Source: an uncultured Deferribacteraceae bacterium
GTDB lineage: Bacteria > Chrysiogenota > Deferribacteres > Deferribacterales > Mucispirillaceae
DNA length: 7,123 nucleotides
Reading direction: 5' to 3'
NCBI GenBank assembly: GCA_947039055.1
Contig: CAMQYB010000093.1
Span: 1-7,123, forward strand
The notes under the pieces were generated by a model. It saw only the letters and a list, made by a program, of their open reading frames with translations. It searched no databases and was not told where the DNA came from. The stretch's first letter is position 1. Each line of letters begins with the position of its first letter. Positions 1 to 7,041 of the stretch are shown here, in pieces. A program made the position numbers and the translations under genes.

Positions 1-134
1 CCTGTATAATCTGAGTAATATCCGAACATTTCATAAGCATCGGTTACGTTATCAAGATCAAAATTTCCTAGTTCACAGTTCATAAGTGTAGTTGATAACA
101 GCATTGTGATAATATATAATAATTTTTTAGTCAT
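1..134 (-). CDS. N-terminus of an exported protein, possible lipoprotein (partial, runs off left edge)
   Basis: The frame is open from an ATG at 134 to the window edge, giving 44 complete residues. It begins MTKKLLYIITMLLSTTLMNC: a short basic N-terminus, a hydrophobic stretch of about 14 residues, then Cys20. This reads as a Sec signal peptide. The segment LMNC resembles a lipobox, but Asn at -1 is atypical (Gly, Ala or Ser is usual), so lipidation is uncertain. The start overlaps the end of the upstream lipoprotein gene by 8 nt, and a GGAAG sequence lies 7 nt before the ATG, which supports this start and places the gene in the MCE operon. The visible mature part is acidic and Asn/Tyr-rich. 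I do not recognise the family; I see no MlaA or MlaC signature in the short piece available. Confidence 0.7.
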   Translation of the reverse strand, partial: MTKKLLYIITMLLSTTLMNCELGNFDLDNVTDAYEMFGYYSDYT

Positions 135-879
135 TTATATCTTCCATCACATTAACTTTCTCTGACAAGATTTCTATTTTTTTTATCTGTGTAGTTGTAT
201 CTAATTTTTTAATTTGCATTAATTTCAATTTTAATTTCTCATCGTATAGCATATTTTTTAACCAGCTATTTGATTGATCTATTTTTAGAGCAGTTTCAAT
301 CATTACGCTTGCAAGTGTTAAAGAGTTCTCACTCTTTATATTAAGATAGTGTTTAGCGAGTATTCTGTAAAGAACAGATTTAAGTCTATTGCTTGTATCT
401 TTTTGATCAATAATCAGTTTGATTGGTTCAATAGATTTATTATGATACGCTTCTGCAAAAGATAAGAATGGTTCATTAAGAGCGGTATAATCTTCTACAT
501 TAATTGTTTTGTTATCATTAATATTAGAGAGTAGATTGATTATCAATAATTCGTTGCTACATTTACCGATGTTAGAGTGATTTTCAGCATCAGTTAGAAA
601 GTATATATTTTGAGTAACAGGTTCGGCTGTATAGAGAAATATTCCAGCTTTAGCAGCGTTACAGAAATCATTAGCTCTAATAAATATATCAATAGCTCTC
701 TCATAGCTATTCATCGCAGCTTGATTATTTCCTTTTAATAGATAATCTAATGCAGTGTCAAGGTTTTTCAACCCTCTATAATTTTCATAAGGCACATTGT
801 TCGTTTTAGATCCACAAGCAGTTATTGATATAGTGAATATAATTATGGCTAAGAGTGTAGGTATTTTTTTAATCATCAT
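127..879 (-). CDS. Outer-envelope lipoprotein of the MCE operon, helical/TPR-like
   Basis: The protein has 250 aa with a clear type II signal peptide: MMIKK, a hydrophobic core rich in Ile, and the lipobox I-T-A-C with Cys22 as the lipidated residue, followed by Gly-Ser. No Asp at +2 is seen, so an outer-membrane location is plausible. The mature part looks almost entirely helical. Residues about 36-80 have the Ala/Leu/Tyr spacing of a TPR-like helical hairpin (LDTALDYLLKG, then AAMNSYERAIDIF). Cys73 and Cys107 could form a periplasmic disulfide. The last 35 residues are Lys/Glu-rich and coiled-coil-like. The first of two tandem ATGs overlaps the MCE gene's TGA (ATGA), with GAGG 10 nt upstream, so I chose it. 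The position directly after an MCE gene suggests a partner in lipid transfer. It has no recognisable MlaC domain, and its specific function is unknown. Confidence 0.85.
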   Translation of the reverse strand: MMIKKIPTLLAIIIFTISITACGSKTNNVPYENYRGLKNLDTALDYLLKGNNQAAMNSYERAIDIFIRANDFCNAAKAGIFLYTAEPVTQNIYFLTDAENHSNIGKCSNELLIINLLSNINDNKTINVEDYTALNEPFLSFAEAYHNKSIEPIKLIIDQKDTSNRLKSVLYRILAKHYLNIKSENSLTLASVMIETALKIDQSNSWLKNMLYDEKLKLKLMQIKKLDTTTQIKKIEILSEKVNVMEDIND

Positions 880-1670
880 TTAAGATTAACCTCACCACTT
901 TGATTAGTAGGTCCGTTACCTCTAAGAGGCCAAGTATCTTGAAGTTTCAAGATAAGTATATTTAGGTTATCGATAGTCGATCTAAGTTCATCAGTAATTT
1001 CAGCAGATCCTTTAGTTGCAGGTGCAAGATTTCCTAGAATATTTTTTATATTAGTAATGGCAAGCATCGTCTCACTTATTATAGTAGCACCGTTCACTTG
1101 CAGACTTTGTCCAAGTACGCCAGCTGCTTTCATGAGCATATTGAAATCACTATCTTCAAGTGCGAAATTTTTGATAATAATATTTGCCGATGCGATGATC
1201 TCTTTAAGATCATTAACGATAGGTAGTGCAGCTTCAACAATTTCAGTAATTCTAGTATCTCTTGTTAAATAGAATTCATCGCCATCTTTAACAAGTGGAG
1301 AAACTCTTGCAAGATCGGTTGATACATTAATAACAGGAGAACTCAAGATATTTAATGTTCCGAGTCTAAAATCTGATGTTGTTTTTATCCATCTATTATA
1401 AGTTTCAGGAATTTTAATAATCATCTGCACACGTCCATCATCAAGTAGTTGGATATCATCAACTCTAGATATTTGAAAGCCAGCATAATGCACAGGCATA
1501 CCTTGATTGATACCTTCACCAGTATTTGAATAAACGTATACGCTTATTTTAGCTGTAAAAATCCCTTTATCTATCCCAACAGTCACAATAAGAGTCGTGA
1601 TTGAAACTATTGCAAATAGGATAAAGAACCCTACTTTTAGCTCAAGATTTTTGTAACGTGGATCAGCCAT
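876..1670 (-). CDS. mlaD: MlaD-like MCE-domain protein, inner-membrane anchored
   Basis: The protein has 264 aa. It starts with a short cytoplasmic N-terminus ending in YKNLELKVG, followed by one membrane helix at about residues 12-33. An MCE domain follows at about 39-118, recognisable from the GMPVHYAGFQISRVDDIQL segment (family pattern G-x-P-V-x-x-x-G-x-x-I/V-x-x-V-x-x-I). A long helical C-terminal region covers about 140-245, and the tail is polar. MCE proteins of this type form periplasmic rings on the MlaE permease and make a hydrophobic channel for phospholipids. At 264 aa it is longer than E. coli MlaD (183 aa), and the extra helices could build a longer tube. The ATG at 1670 has AGGA (1679-1682) 8 nt upstream and lies inside the end of the ABC-protein gene (34-nt overlap). 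The stop overlaps the next gene's start. The symbol is by family resemblance. Confidence 0.9.
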   Translation of the reverse strand: MADPRYKNLELKVGFFILFAIVSITTLIVTVGIDKGIFTAKISVYVYSNTGEGINQGMPVHYAGFQISRVDDIQLLDDGRVQMIIKIPETYNRWIKTTSDFRLGTLNILSSPVINVSTDLARVSPLVKDGDEFYLTRDTRITEIVEAALPIVNDLKEIIASANIIIKNFALEDSDFNMLMKAAGVLGQSLQVNGATIISETMLAITNIKNILGNLAPATKGSAEITDELRSTIDNLNILILKLQDTWPLRGNGPTNQSGEVNLK

Positions 1671-2170
1671 TCATCAATTCCTACTTTATTAATATCGAGA
1701 TCGTCGTATAAGTTCGAAAACCTACTATTTTCTATTATCATAATTTTGCCAAGATCTGTATTACTTTTTTTAATTATATCAACAAACAAGTTAAAATTAT
1801 CAATACCAAGATAATCAAAAGGCATATCAATAACAATTACATCTGGATTATGTATTGTTGCTCTTGCAAGTTTAGCAATAAATTGTTGATACTTATTTAA
1901 TTGTCCTTTATGTAAGTATATAATATTTGGTTCATTATATCTATTTAAAAACTCAATCACTTCATTTTCTACTTTAGATATGTACAATCTTTTAGCGTAA
2001 CATTTATATAGCACAATATTATCAAGCACAGTTAAGGCACTCATAAGTGGTACATCTTCCGATACGACGGCTATTTTTCCCCAGCTATATTTATCAATCA
2101 GATCGTTGATAATACTTTTAGTATCGTGTGGATTTTTGATAAATGTAGTGATCGTTTTATTTTTGATCAT
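1637..2170 (-). CDS. Truncated, motif-poor MlaF-like ABC protein (probable pseudo-ATPase)
   Basis: I chose the ATG at 2170: it overlaps the permease stop as ATGA and has AGGA (2179-2182) 8 nt upstream. A longer frame to 2251 only shadows the permease. The product is 177 aa, against roughly 240-270 for MlaF. The fold is recognisable by alignment: a P-loop-like segment (KNPHDTKS, residues 12-19) after a beta-strand, the Q-loop region AVVSEDVPLMSALTVLDNI (34-52), the signature-helix end LARATIHNPD and Walker B strand VIVIDMP (111-117). The critical residues are changed. Walker A keeps Lys18-Ser19 but loses its glycines, the Q-loop Gln is Glu38, LSGGQ is LNKYQ (91-95), the catalytic Glu is Met116, and the H-loop His is Asn148. 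The N-terminal beta subdomain is absent. Hydrolysis is therefore unlikely. It probably binds the permease as a structural or regulatory subunit. The ABC relationship is an alignment-by-eye inference supported strongly by the operon position. Confidence 0.75.
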   Translation of the reverse strand: MIKNKTITTFIKNPHDTKSIINDLIDKYSWGKIAVVSEDVPLMSALTVLDNIVLYKCYAKRLYISKVENEVIEFLNRYNEPNIIYLHKGQLNKYQQFIAKLARATIHNPDVIVIDMPFDYLGIDNFNLFVDIIKKSNTDLGKIMIIENSRFSNLYDDLDINKVGIDEWLIHVTKILS

Positions 2171-2958
2171 ATTAACTGTCCTATAAAAACAATCAGAATA
2201 AACATATAGAATAATCTCATCATACTTTTGTTCATAGATACAATAATCCATAGTTGCGATCTTTTCTGTTCCATCGCAGTATACATCGGAATGATTGCAA
2301 CGATTAAGCCTATGAAAAATACCTGAAATATAAATGATACTACATCACTGATTTGTAGAGCCGAAATAACTTGTTGTCCTACAACTGCTAAGGTAGTGTT
2401 TAGTTGAAAAGATAGAAGTGTAAAGCTGCCTATAATTGAAAGGAGTATAAAGTAGCTTGATAAAATAAACATAGATACAATGGATGCTACAACCCTAGGA
2501 AAGAACACCATTTGGTATTCATCTATATCCATAGATTTGAGAGTTTTAAAATCGTTATTATTTTTCATAAGTGCGATGTCAATAAATATAGCACTAGCTG
2601 CTCTGAAAATAAATAATAGACCAGTTATAAAAGGAGCTGCTATTTTCACAAGCACTCCAGTTAAAGCAACACCGATTGATGTCGTTGCACCGAAATTTAT
2701 TAATGTGTTACTTAAAGTTCCAACAATAGCAAGTCCTAAAACTAGAGCAACAATAGTTGTCGTTTTAATTAGTTCAACACCGATAAAATTAATTTGCCTT
2801 AATATAAAAGTTATTGATACTGGATTTAGAAAGGCTTTAGAGAACAGTCCAGCTGTAAATGTTTTTATAGTAAAAAATGTTATTCCAGTAAAAAACAGAA
2901 TAATACTAATCGTCCACTGACCAAGGTTTTCTACTAATTTAATAAAGTGCATAAACAT
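2167..2958 (-). CDS. mlaE: MlaE-family (YrbE-type) ABC permease, divergent
   Basis: The protein has 263 aa, the usual MlaE length, with about five to six hydrophobic segments and an amphipathic N-terminal helix. Family landmarks are visible: RQINFIGVELIK (54-65), INFGATTSIGVAL (87-99), the region around Arg119 and Met131-Lys132 corresponding to the family's AGR...AELGTMK segment, and the FFPRVVA stretch (152-158) matching the conserved PR-x-x-A after the coupling helix. It would form the inner-membrane dimer that receives or delivers phospholipid for the MCE ring. Oddly, the family's RELGP motif reads VKIAAP here (104-109), so the conserved Glu is lost, and the Glu of AELG is Asp127. The C-terminal GVG-x-ATT-type region is not recognisable. 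The ATG at 2958 is the first after in-frame stops. No Shine-Dalgarno sequence is evident before it or before the second ATG at 2952. It is the first gene of the operon. Confidence 0.87.
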   Translation of the reverse strand: MFMHFIKLVENLGQWTISIILFFTGITFFTIKTFTAGLFSKAFLNPVSITFILRQINFIGVELIKTTTIVALVLGLAIVGTLSNTLINFGATTSIGVALTGVLVKIAAPFITGLLFIFRAASAIFIDIALMKNNNDFKTLKSMDIDEYQMVFFPRVVASIVSMFILSSYFILLSIIGSFTLLSFQLNTTLAVVGQQVISALQISDVVSFIFQVFFIGLIVAIIPMYTAMEQKRSQLWIIVSMNKSMMRLFYMFILIVFIGQLI

Positions 2959-2964
2959 ATTATC

Positions 2965-2985
2965 ATTTTATCATAATGATAAAAT
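2965..2985. promoter_or_regulatory. 21-nt palindrome next to the permease start (candidate operator)
   Basis: Two perfect 10-nt arms (ATTTTATCAT and ATGATAAAAT) flank a single central A. The element ends 7 nt upstream of the permease ATG at 2958. An odd-centred, near-gene palindrome of this length is typical of a dimeric repressor site, and bound protein here would block the operon's transcription or its translation-initiation region. It shares an AT-rich GATAA flavour with Fur-type boxes but does not match the 7-1-7 Fur pattern in order. AT-rich intergenic DNA makes chance palindromes fairly common, so the functional reading is tentative. Confidence 0.35.
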
Positions 2986-3123
2986 ATTATCAATTTTAAA
3001 TTAAGAATAAATTAATTTGCTTTTAATAAATAGTAAATTATCTATTTGTTTTACTGTACAATTATTTATTTATACAATATAACACGAGTTCTATAACAAA
3101 AAAAATAATCTGTTCTATTTTGT

Positions 3124-3152
3124 TTGACTAACGGTGTATAAAGGGATATAAT
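3124..3152 (+). promoter_or_regulatory. Sigma-70-type promoter of the PFOR gene
   Basis: A TTGACT -35 box (3124-3129, 5 of 6 consensus) and a perfect TATAAT -10 box (3147-3152) are separated by exactly 17 nt. Transcription should start near 3159-3160, leaving a leader of about 133 nt before the PFOR ATG. It is the best promoter match in the window and points at a highly expressed housekeeping gene, as expected for PFOR. Confidence 0.75.
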
Positions 3153-3278
3153 CGGTGTGATAGATTAGGTGAAACATTTTGCTAGTTAATACGTTTTAAT
3201 TGATTATATTGTTTTAGATTTAAGAGTATATATAAGTTTTATTTTAGAAATATCAAGTTATAAATTAAGAAAAATAAT

Positions 3279-3284
3279 AAGGAG
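3279..3284 (+). promoter_or_regulatory. Strong ribosome-binding site for PFOR
   Basis: AAGGAG lies 8 nt before the ATG at 3293. It fixes that start, which also gives the canonical PFOR N-terminus (MARVKSIMDG). Confidence 0.85.
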
Positions 3285-3292
3285 AGTTTTAT

Positions 3293-6200
3293 ATGGCACG
3301 AGTAAAAAGTATAATGGACGGTAGTATGGCAGCTACTCATGTTGCGCATGCGACGAATGAAGTTATCGCTATATATCCTATTACACCTTCATCAGCGATG
3401 GGTGAGATAGCAGACGAAAAGACAACTCGAATGGAGAAAAATATATGGGGCTCAGTACCTGATGTAATGATGCTTCAGTCAGAAGCAGGAGCAGTTGGTA
3501 CTGTTCATGGAGCCTTAGCAACAGGAGCTATGACTACAACATTTACAGCATCACAAGGGTTACTATTAATGATCCCTACTATGTTTAAGATAGCTGGAGA
3601 GTTGATCCCAACGGTATTCCACGTTAGTGCAAGAGCTATTGCATCACAGGGGTTATCAATATTTGGTGATCACTCAGATGTTATGTCTACAAGAACAACA
3701 GGTTGGAGTTTCTTATGTTCAAACAATCCACAAGAAGTTATGGATTTTGCACTTATCTCTCAAGCCGTGACACTTAGAACAAGAGTTCCTATGATGCACT
3801 TTTTTGATGGATTTAGAACATCGCACGAGTTGAATGTTGTTGAAGAATTAACATTTGATGATATGCGACACATGATAGATAACGATCTTGTTCGTGAACA
3901 TAGAGAGAGAAGTTTATCACCAGATCATCCATCTATGCGTGGAACTGCACAGAATCCTGATGTATATTTTCAAGGTAGAGAAACAGTTAATTCATTTTTT
4001 GATAAAATTATTCCAACACTTAAGGCAGAGTTCAAGAAGTTTGAAAAATTAACAGGTAGACATTACGACACTATGGAATATGTTGGAGATAAGGACGCAG
4101 AACAGGTAATAATAATATTATGTTCAGCTGGAGATATCTCTGAGGAAACTTCTATAGAGTTAAATAAAACTGGTTACAAAACTGGTGTGATAAAAGTTAG
4201 ATTATTTCAACCGTTTGATGTTGAGACGTTTGCAAAAATTCTACCTAAAACAGTTAAAGGTATCGCAGTTCTTGATAGAACGAAAGAACCTGGAGCAATC
4301 GGCGAGCCGTTATATTTAACTATTAGAACGGCAGTAGGCGAGATCATGTGTAAGAAAATGGTTGAGTTTAAAAACTATCCACTTATAGTTGGTGGTAGAT
4401 ACGGACTTGGATCTAAAGATTACACTCCTGCAATGGTTAAAGCTGTATACGATAATTTATTATCAAAAGATCCTAAGAACTCATTCTCAGTTGGTATTAT
4501 AGATGACGTTACAAATCTTTCATTAGATGTTGATAAGTCATGGTATATATCAACTCCTGAAACGTTTGAAGCAGTGTTTATTGGTTTAGGATCAGATGGA
4601 ACAGTTGGTGCAAACAAAAACACAGCTAAGATTATTAATACAGAAGCTGGCAAAGAAGTTCAAGCATATTTCGTATATGATTCTAAGAAAGCAGGATCGG
4701 TTACAACATCACATTTACGTTTCGGTGATAAAGCGATTAAAAGCTCATACTTAATAGAACATGCAGATTTCTTAGCGTGTCACAACTTCTTTTTCCTTGA
4801 AAGATTTGATGTTATAGGACCTTTAAATAAGGGAGGAAGTTTCTTATTAAACAGTCCTTATTCAGCAACTGAAGTTTGGGAAAACCTACCTTCTTATATT
4901 AGAGAACAAATTGTTGCAAGAGAAGCAAGATTTTATGTCATAGATGCAATAGCGATAGCTAGAGAGCTTGGACTTGGTAGCAGATATAATGTTATATTAC
5001 AAACTGCGTTCTTTGCTATATCTAATATTATTCCAGTTGATAAAGTTTTAGAAGCGATTAAGAAAGCTAACAAAAAATCATACGGTAAATACGGCGACAA
5101 CGTTGTTACTATGAATAATAACGCAGCTGAATACGGTGCTACAAAATTTGAAGAAGTTATGTATCCAGGAAGAGTTGACAAAGCATCTAAAGAGGGACAT
5201 GTTCCATATATCGAGCTTGACTTAATTAACGGTTGTCTAGATCCATCAGCACCAAAATTTGTACAAGAAGTTACAGCTATGTTAGTTGCAGATAGAGGCG
5301 AAGAGATCAAGGTATCACAGATGCCAGTTGATGGTACATGGCCGATTGCTACAACACAGTATGAGAAGAGAAATCTTGCTGTTGAGATCCCAGTATGGGA
5401 ATCAGATATTTGTATTCAATGTGGATTATGTGCATTTCATTGTCCACACTCAGCGATCCGTGTTGCATCATATCCGAAGAGTGAGCTAGATAAAGCACCA
5501 TCAACATTTCAACATGTTCAAGCTAAAGGTAAAGGATTTGAAGATTACGCTTTTACAGTTCAAGTTGCACCTGAGGATTGTGTTGATTGTTCAGTATGTG
5601 TAATCAACTGTCCAGCAGTTAGCAAAACTGATCCTAATTTAAAAGCTATTAATATGCGTCCACAGATGCCTATTAGAGATACAGAAGTAGAAAACTATAA
5701 ATTCTTCCTAGACCTTCCAGAGTTATCACCAGATCAATATAATAAAGCGACTATAAAAGGGCTTCAGTTTGCTCCATACGGTTTTGAATATTCGGGTGCT
5801 TGTGCAGGTTGTGGAGAGACTCCATATATTAAGGTATTAACACAATTATTTGGAGATAGATTATATCTTGCAAATGCTACAGGTTGTTCATCTATTTATG
5901 GTGGTAACCTTCCGACAACTCCATACTGTGATAGATCAGATGGATTAGGGCCAGCTTGGGGTAACTCATTATTTGAGAATAACGCTGAGTACGGTTACGG
6001 AATGAAAATGACGGTAAATTATTTTACAGGTAAAGCAAACAACTACCTTGAGCAGTTTAAAGGTGAGATCGGCGATTTATACGGTAAGATATCTGAAGCT
6101 CCTTCAAAAACTCAAAATGAGATAGAGCTTAAACGAGTATTGGTTAAAGAGTTAAAAACTAAACTTGCTGGTATTAAAACTGAAGAGGCGAAAGATTTCT

Positions 6201-6883
6201 TATCAATGGCAGATTTCTTACTTCCAAAATCTACATGGATGATGGGAGGAGATGGTTGGGCTTATGATATAGGTTACGGTGGATTAGATCACGTACTAGC
6301 ATCAGGCGAGAACCTTAACATTTTAGTTCTTGATACAGAAGTGTATTCTAACACAGGTGGACAGGCGTCAAAATCTACACCACTTGGAGCAACTGCAAAA
6401 TTTGCAACATCAGGTAAAATGCAAGAGAAGAAAGATCTAGCGATGATAGCGATGACTTATGGATCTATCTATGTTGCAAGAGTATCTCTAGCCAATCCTG
6501 CACAATGTTTAAAAGCGTTTATTGAGGCTGAGGCGTATAATGGACCATCATTAATAATTGCATATTCACATTGTATTGCACAAGGTTTAGATATGACATA
6601 CGGAGTTGATCATCAGAAGAAAGCAATTGAAGCAGGTTATTGGCAGTTAATCAGATATAACCCTGATTTAATAGAGCAAGGTAAAAATCCACTTATTATT
6701 GATAGTAAAGATGCAACTATTGAACTTGCAGATTTCATGGCAATAGAAAACAGATTTAAGATTACTAAGAAAGCAGATCCAGCTAAATATAATGAAATAG
6801 TAGAAGAGGCTTCATTGAAACAGAAACGTAGAAACTCATATACTAAGCAGTTAGTGGAAAAAATGGATTTCATAGTAGAATAA
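3293..6883 (+). CDS. nifJ: Pyruvate:ferredoxin (flavodoxin) oxidoreductase, single-chain homodimeric type
   Basis: It catalyses pyruvate + CoA + oxidised ferredoxin or flavodoxin to acetyl-CoA + CO2 + reduced carrier, in the cytoplasm. The reverse direction is possible in autotrophs. At 1196 aa it is full length for the single-chain family. The N-terminal pyruvate/TPP domain has YPITPSS (28-34, Thr31), QSEAGA (Glu64) and SAR (Arg114), at the same positions as the substrate-contacting residues of Desulfovibrio africanus PFOR. Two [4Fe-4S] ferredoxin motifs follow: C707-C710-C713-C717 and C763-C766-C769-C773. The third, TPP-proximal cluster is provided by Cys837, Cys840, Cys865 and Cys1094. The TPP/Mg site is GGDGWAYDIGYGG (Asp987) with EVYSNTGGQ (Asn1020). 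All key residues are present, so the enzyme should be active. It is monocistronic: own promoter, strong ribosome-binding site and terminator. Reaction direction and electron acceptor cannot be read from the sequence. Confidence 0.98.
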   Translation: MARVKSIMDGSMAATHVAHATNEVIAIYPITPSSAMGEIADEKTTRMEKNIWGSVPDVMMLQSEAGAVGTVHGALATGAMTTTFTASQGLLLMIPTMFKIAGELIPTVFHVSARAIASQGLSIFGDHSDVMSTRTTGWSFLCSNNPQEVMDFALISQAVTLRTRVPMMHFFDGFRTSHELNVVEELTFDDMRHMIDNDLVREHRERSLSPDHPSMRGTAQNPDVYFQGRETVNSFFDKIIPTLKAEFKKFEKLTGRHYDTMEYVGDKDAEQVIIILCSAGDISEETSIELNKTGYKTGVIKVRLFQPFDVETFAKILPKTVKGIAVLDRTKEPGAIGEPLYLTIRTAVGEIMCKKMVEFKNYPLIVGGRYGLGSKDYTPAMVKAVYDNLLSKDPKNSFSVGIIDDVTNLSLDVDKSWYISTPETFEAVFIGLGSDGTVGANKNTAKIINTEAGKEVQAYFVYDSKKAGSVTTSHLRFGDKAIKSSYLIEHADFLACHNFFFLERFDVIGPLNKGGSFLLNSPYSATEVWENLPSYIREQIVAREARFYVIDAIAIARELGLGSRYNVILQTAFFAISNIIPVDKVLEAIKKANKKSYGKYGDNVVTMNNNAAEYGATKFEEVMYPGRVDKASKEGHVPYIELDLINGCLDPSAPKFVQEVTAMLVADRGEEIKVSQMPVDGTWPIATTQYEKRNLAVEIPVWESDICIQCGLCAFHCPHSAIRVASYPKSELDKAPSTFQHVQAKGKGFEDYAFTVQVAPEDCVDCSVCVINCPAVSKTDPNLKAINMRPQMPIRDTEVENYKFFLDLPELSPDQYNKATIKGLQFAPYGFEYSGACAGCGETPYIKVLTQLFGDRLYLANATGCSSIYGGNLPTTPYCDRSDGLGPAWGNSLFENNAEYGYGMKMTVNYFTGKANNYLEQFKGEIGDLYGKISEAPSKTQNEIELKRVLVKELKTKLAGIKTEEAKDFLSMADFLLPKSTWMMGGDGWAYDIGYGGLDHVLASGENLNILVLDTEVYSNTGGQASKSTPLGATAKFATSGKMQEKKDLAMIAMTYGSIYVARVSLANPAQCLKAFIEAEAYNGPSLIIAYSHCIAQGLDMTYGVDHQKKAIEAGYWQLIRYNPDLIEQGKNPLIIDSKDATIELADFMAIENRFKITKKADPAKYNEIVEEASLKQKRRNSYTKQLVEKMDFIVE

Positions 6884-6929
6884 TATTTGTAACAATATTT
6901 GAATGTTAAATTATTAAATTTAATATATT

Positions 6930-6961
6930 AAGCCGATGTATATAATGTACATCGGTTTTTT
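6930..6961 (+). terminator. Rho-independent terminator of the PFOR gene
   Basis: An 8-bp stem, CCGATGTA (6933-6940) with TACATCGG (6948-6955), has a 7-nt loop. A G-U and two A-T pairs extend it at the base, and a run of six T follows. It begins about 47 nt after the PFOR stop. The minus-strand side lacks a T-run, so it works for the plus strand only. Confidence 0.88.
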
Positions 6962-7041
6962 ATATTATAGATATTATTTTGTTTTTTTATATAAGAGTGA
7001 CATAGTTTATGTTTTTATTAATTTAAGAGAAAACGAGCTGT

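Larger units (their letters stand above)
2959..3292. other. Divergent intergenic region between the MCE operon and PFOR
   Basis: These 334 bases are very AT-rich and contain no credible coding frame, tRNA or recognised riboswitch. They hold the palindrome by the permease start, the PFOR promoter and its 5' leader. I searched the minus strand for an operon promoter. A TATAAT (plus-strand 3203-3208) and a TATAAA within 3061-3090 exist, but neither has a good -35 at proper spacing, so I do not assign one. Confidence 0.6.

Noticed and set aside
1057..1272. A plus-strand 71-codon frame opposite the MCE gene
   Set aside because: Hydrophobic residues come from the complement of helical MCE codons; no ribosome-binding site.
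2171..2251. A 27-residue N-terminal extension of the ABC protein starting at 2251
   Set aside because: It lies entirely over the permease coding region in another frame, has no homology to an ABC N-terminus, and the ATG at 2170 has both an ATGA overlap and a well-spaced AGGA.
2480..2920. A 146-codon open frame on the plus strand opposite the permease
   Set aside because: It is antisense to a well-supported membrane protein gene, its residues mirror the permease codons, and it has no ribosome-binding site or family likeness.
2965..2985. Reading the palindrome as a Fur box
   Set aside because: The half-site order differs from the TGATAAT-N-ATTATCA pattern, and AT-rich DNA makes partial resemblance likely.
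3203..3208. A minus-strand TATAAT as promoter for the MCE operon
   Set aside because: It is about 245 nt from the permease start, lies inside the PFOR leader and has no -35 match at 16-18 nt.
4933..5310. A 125-codon minus-strand frame within PFOR
   Set aside because: It is a shadow of a strongly conserved coding region; no start signals or recognisable protein features.
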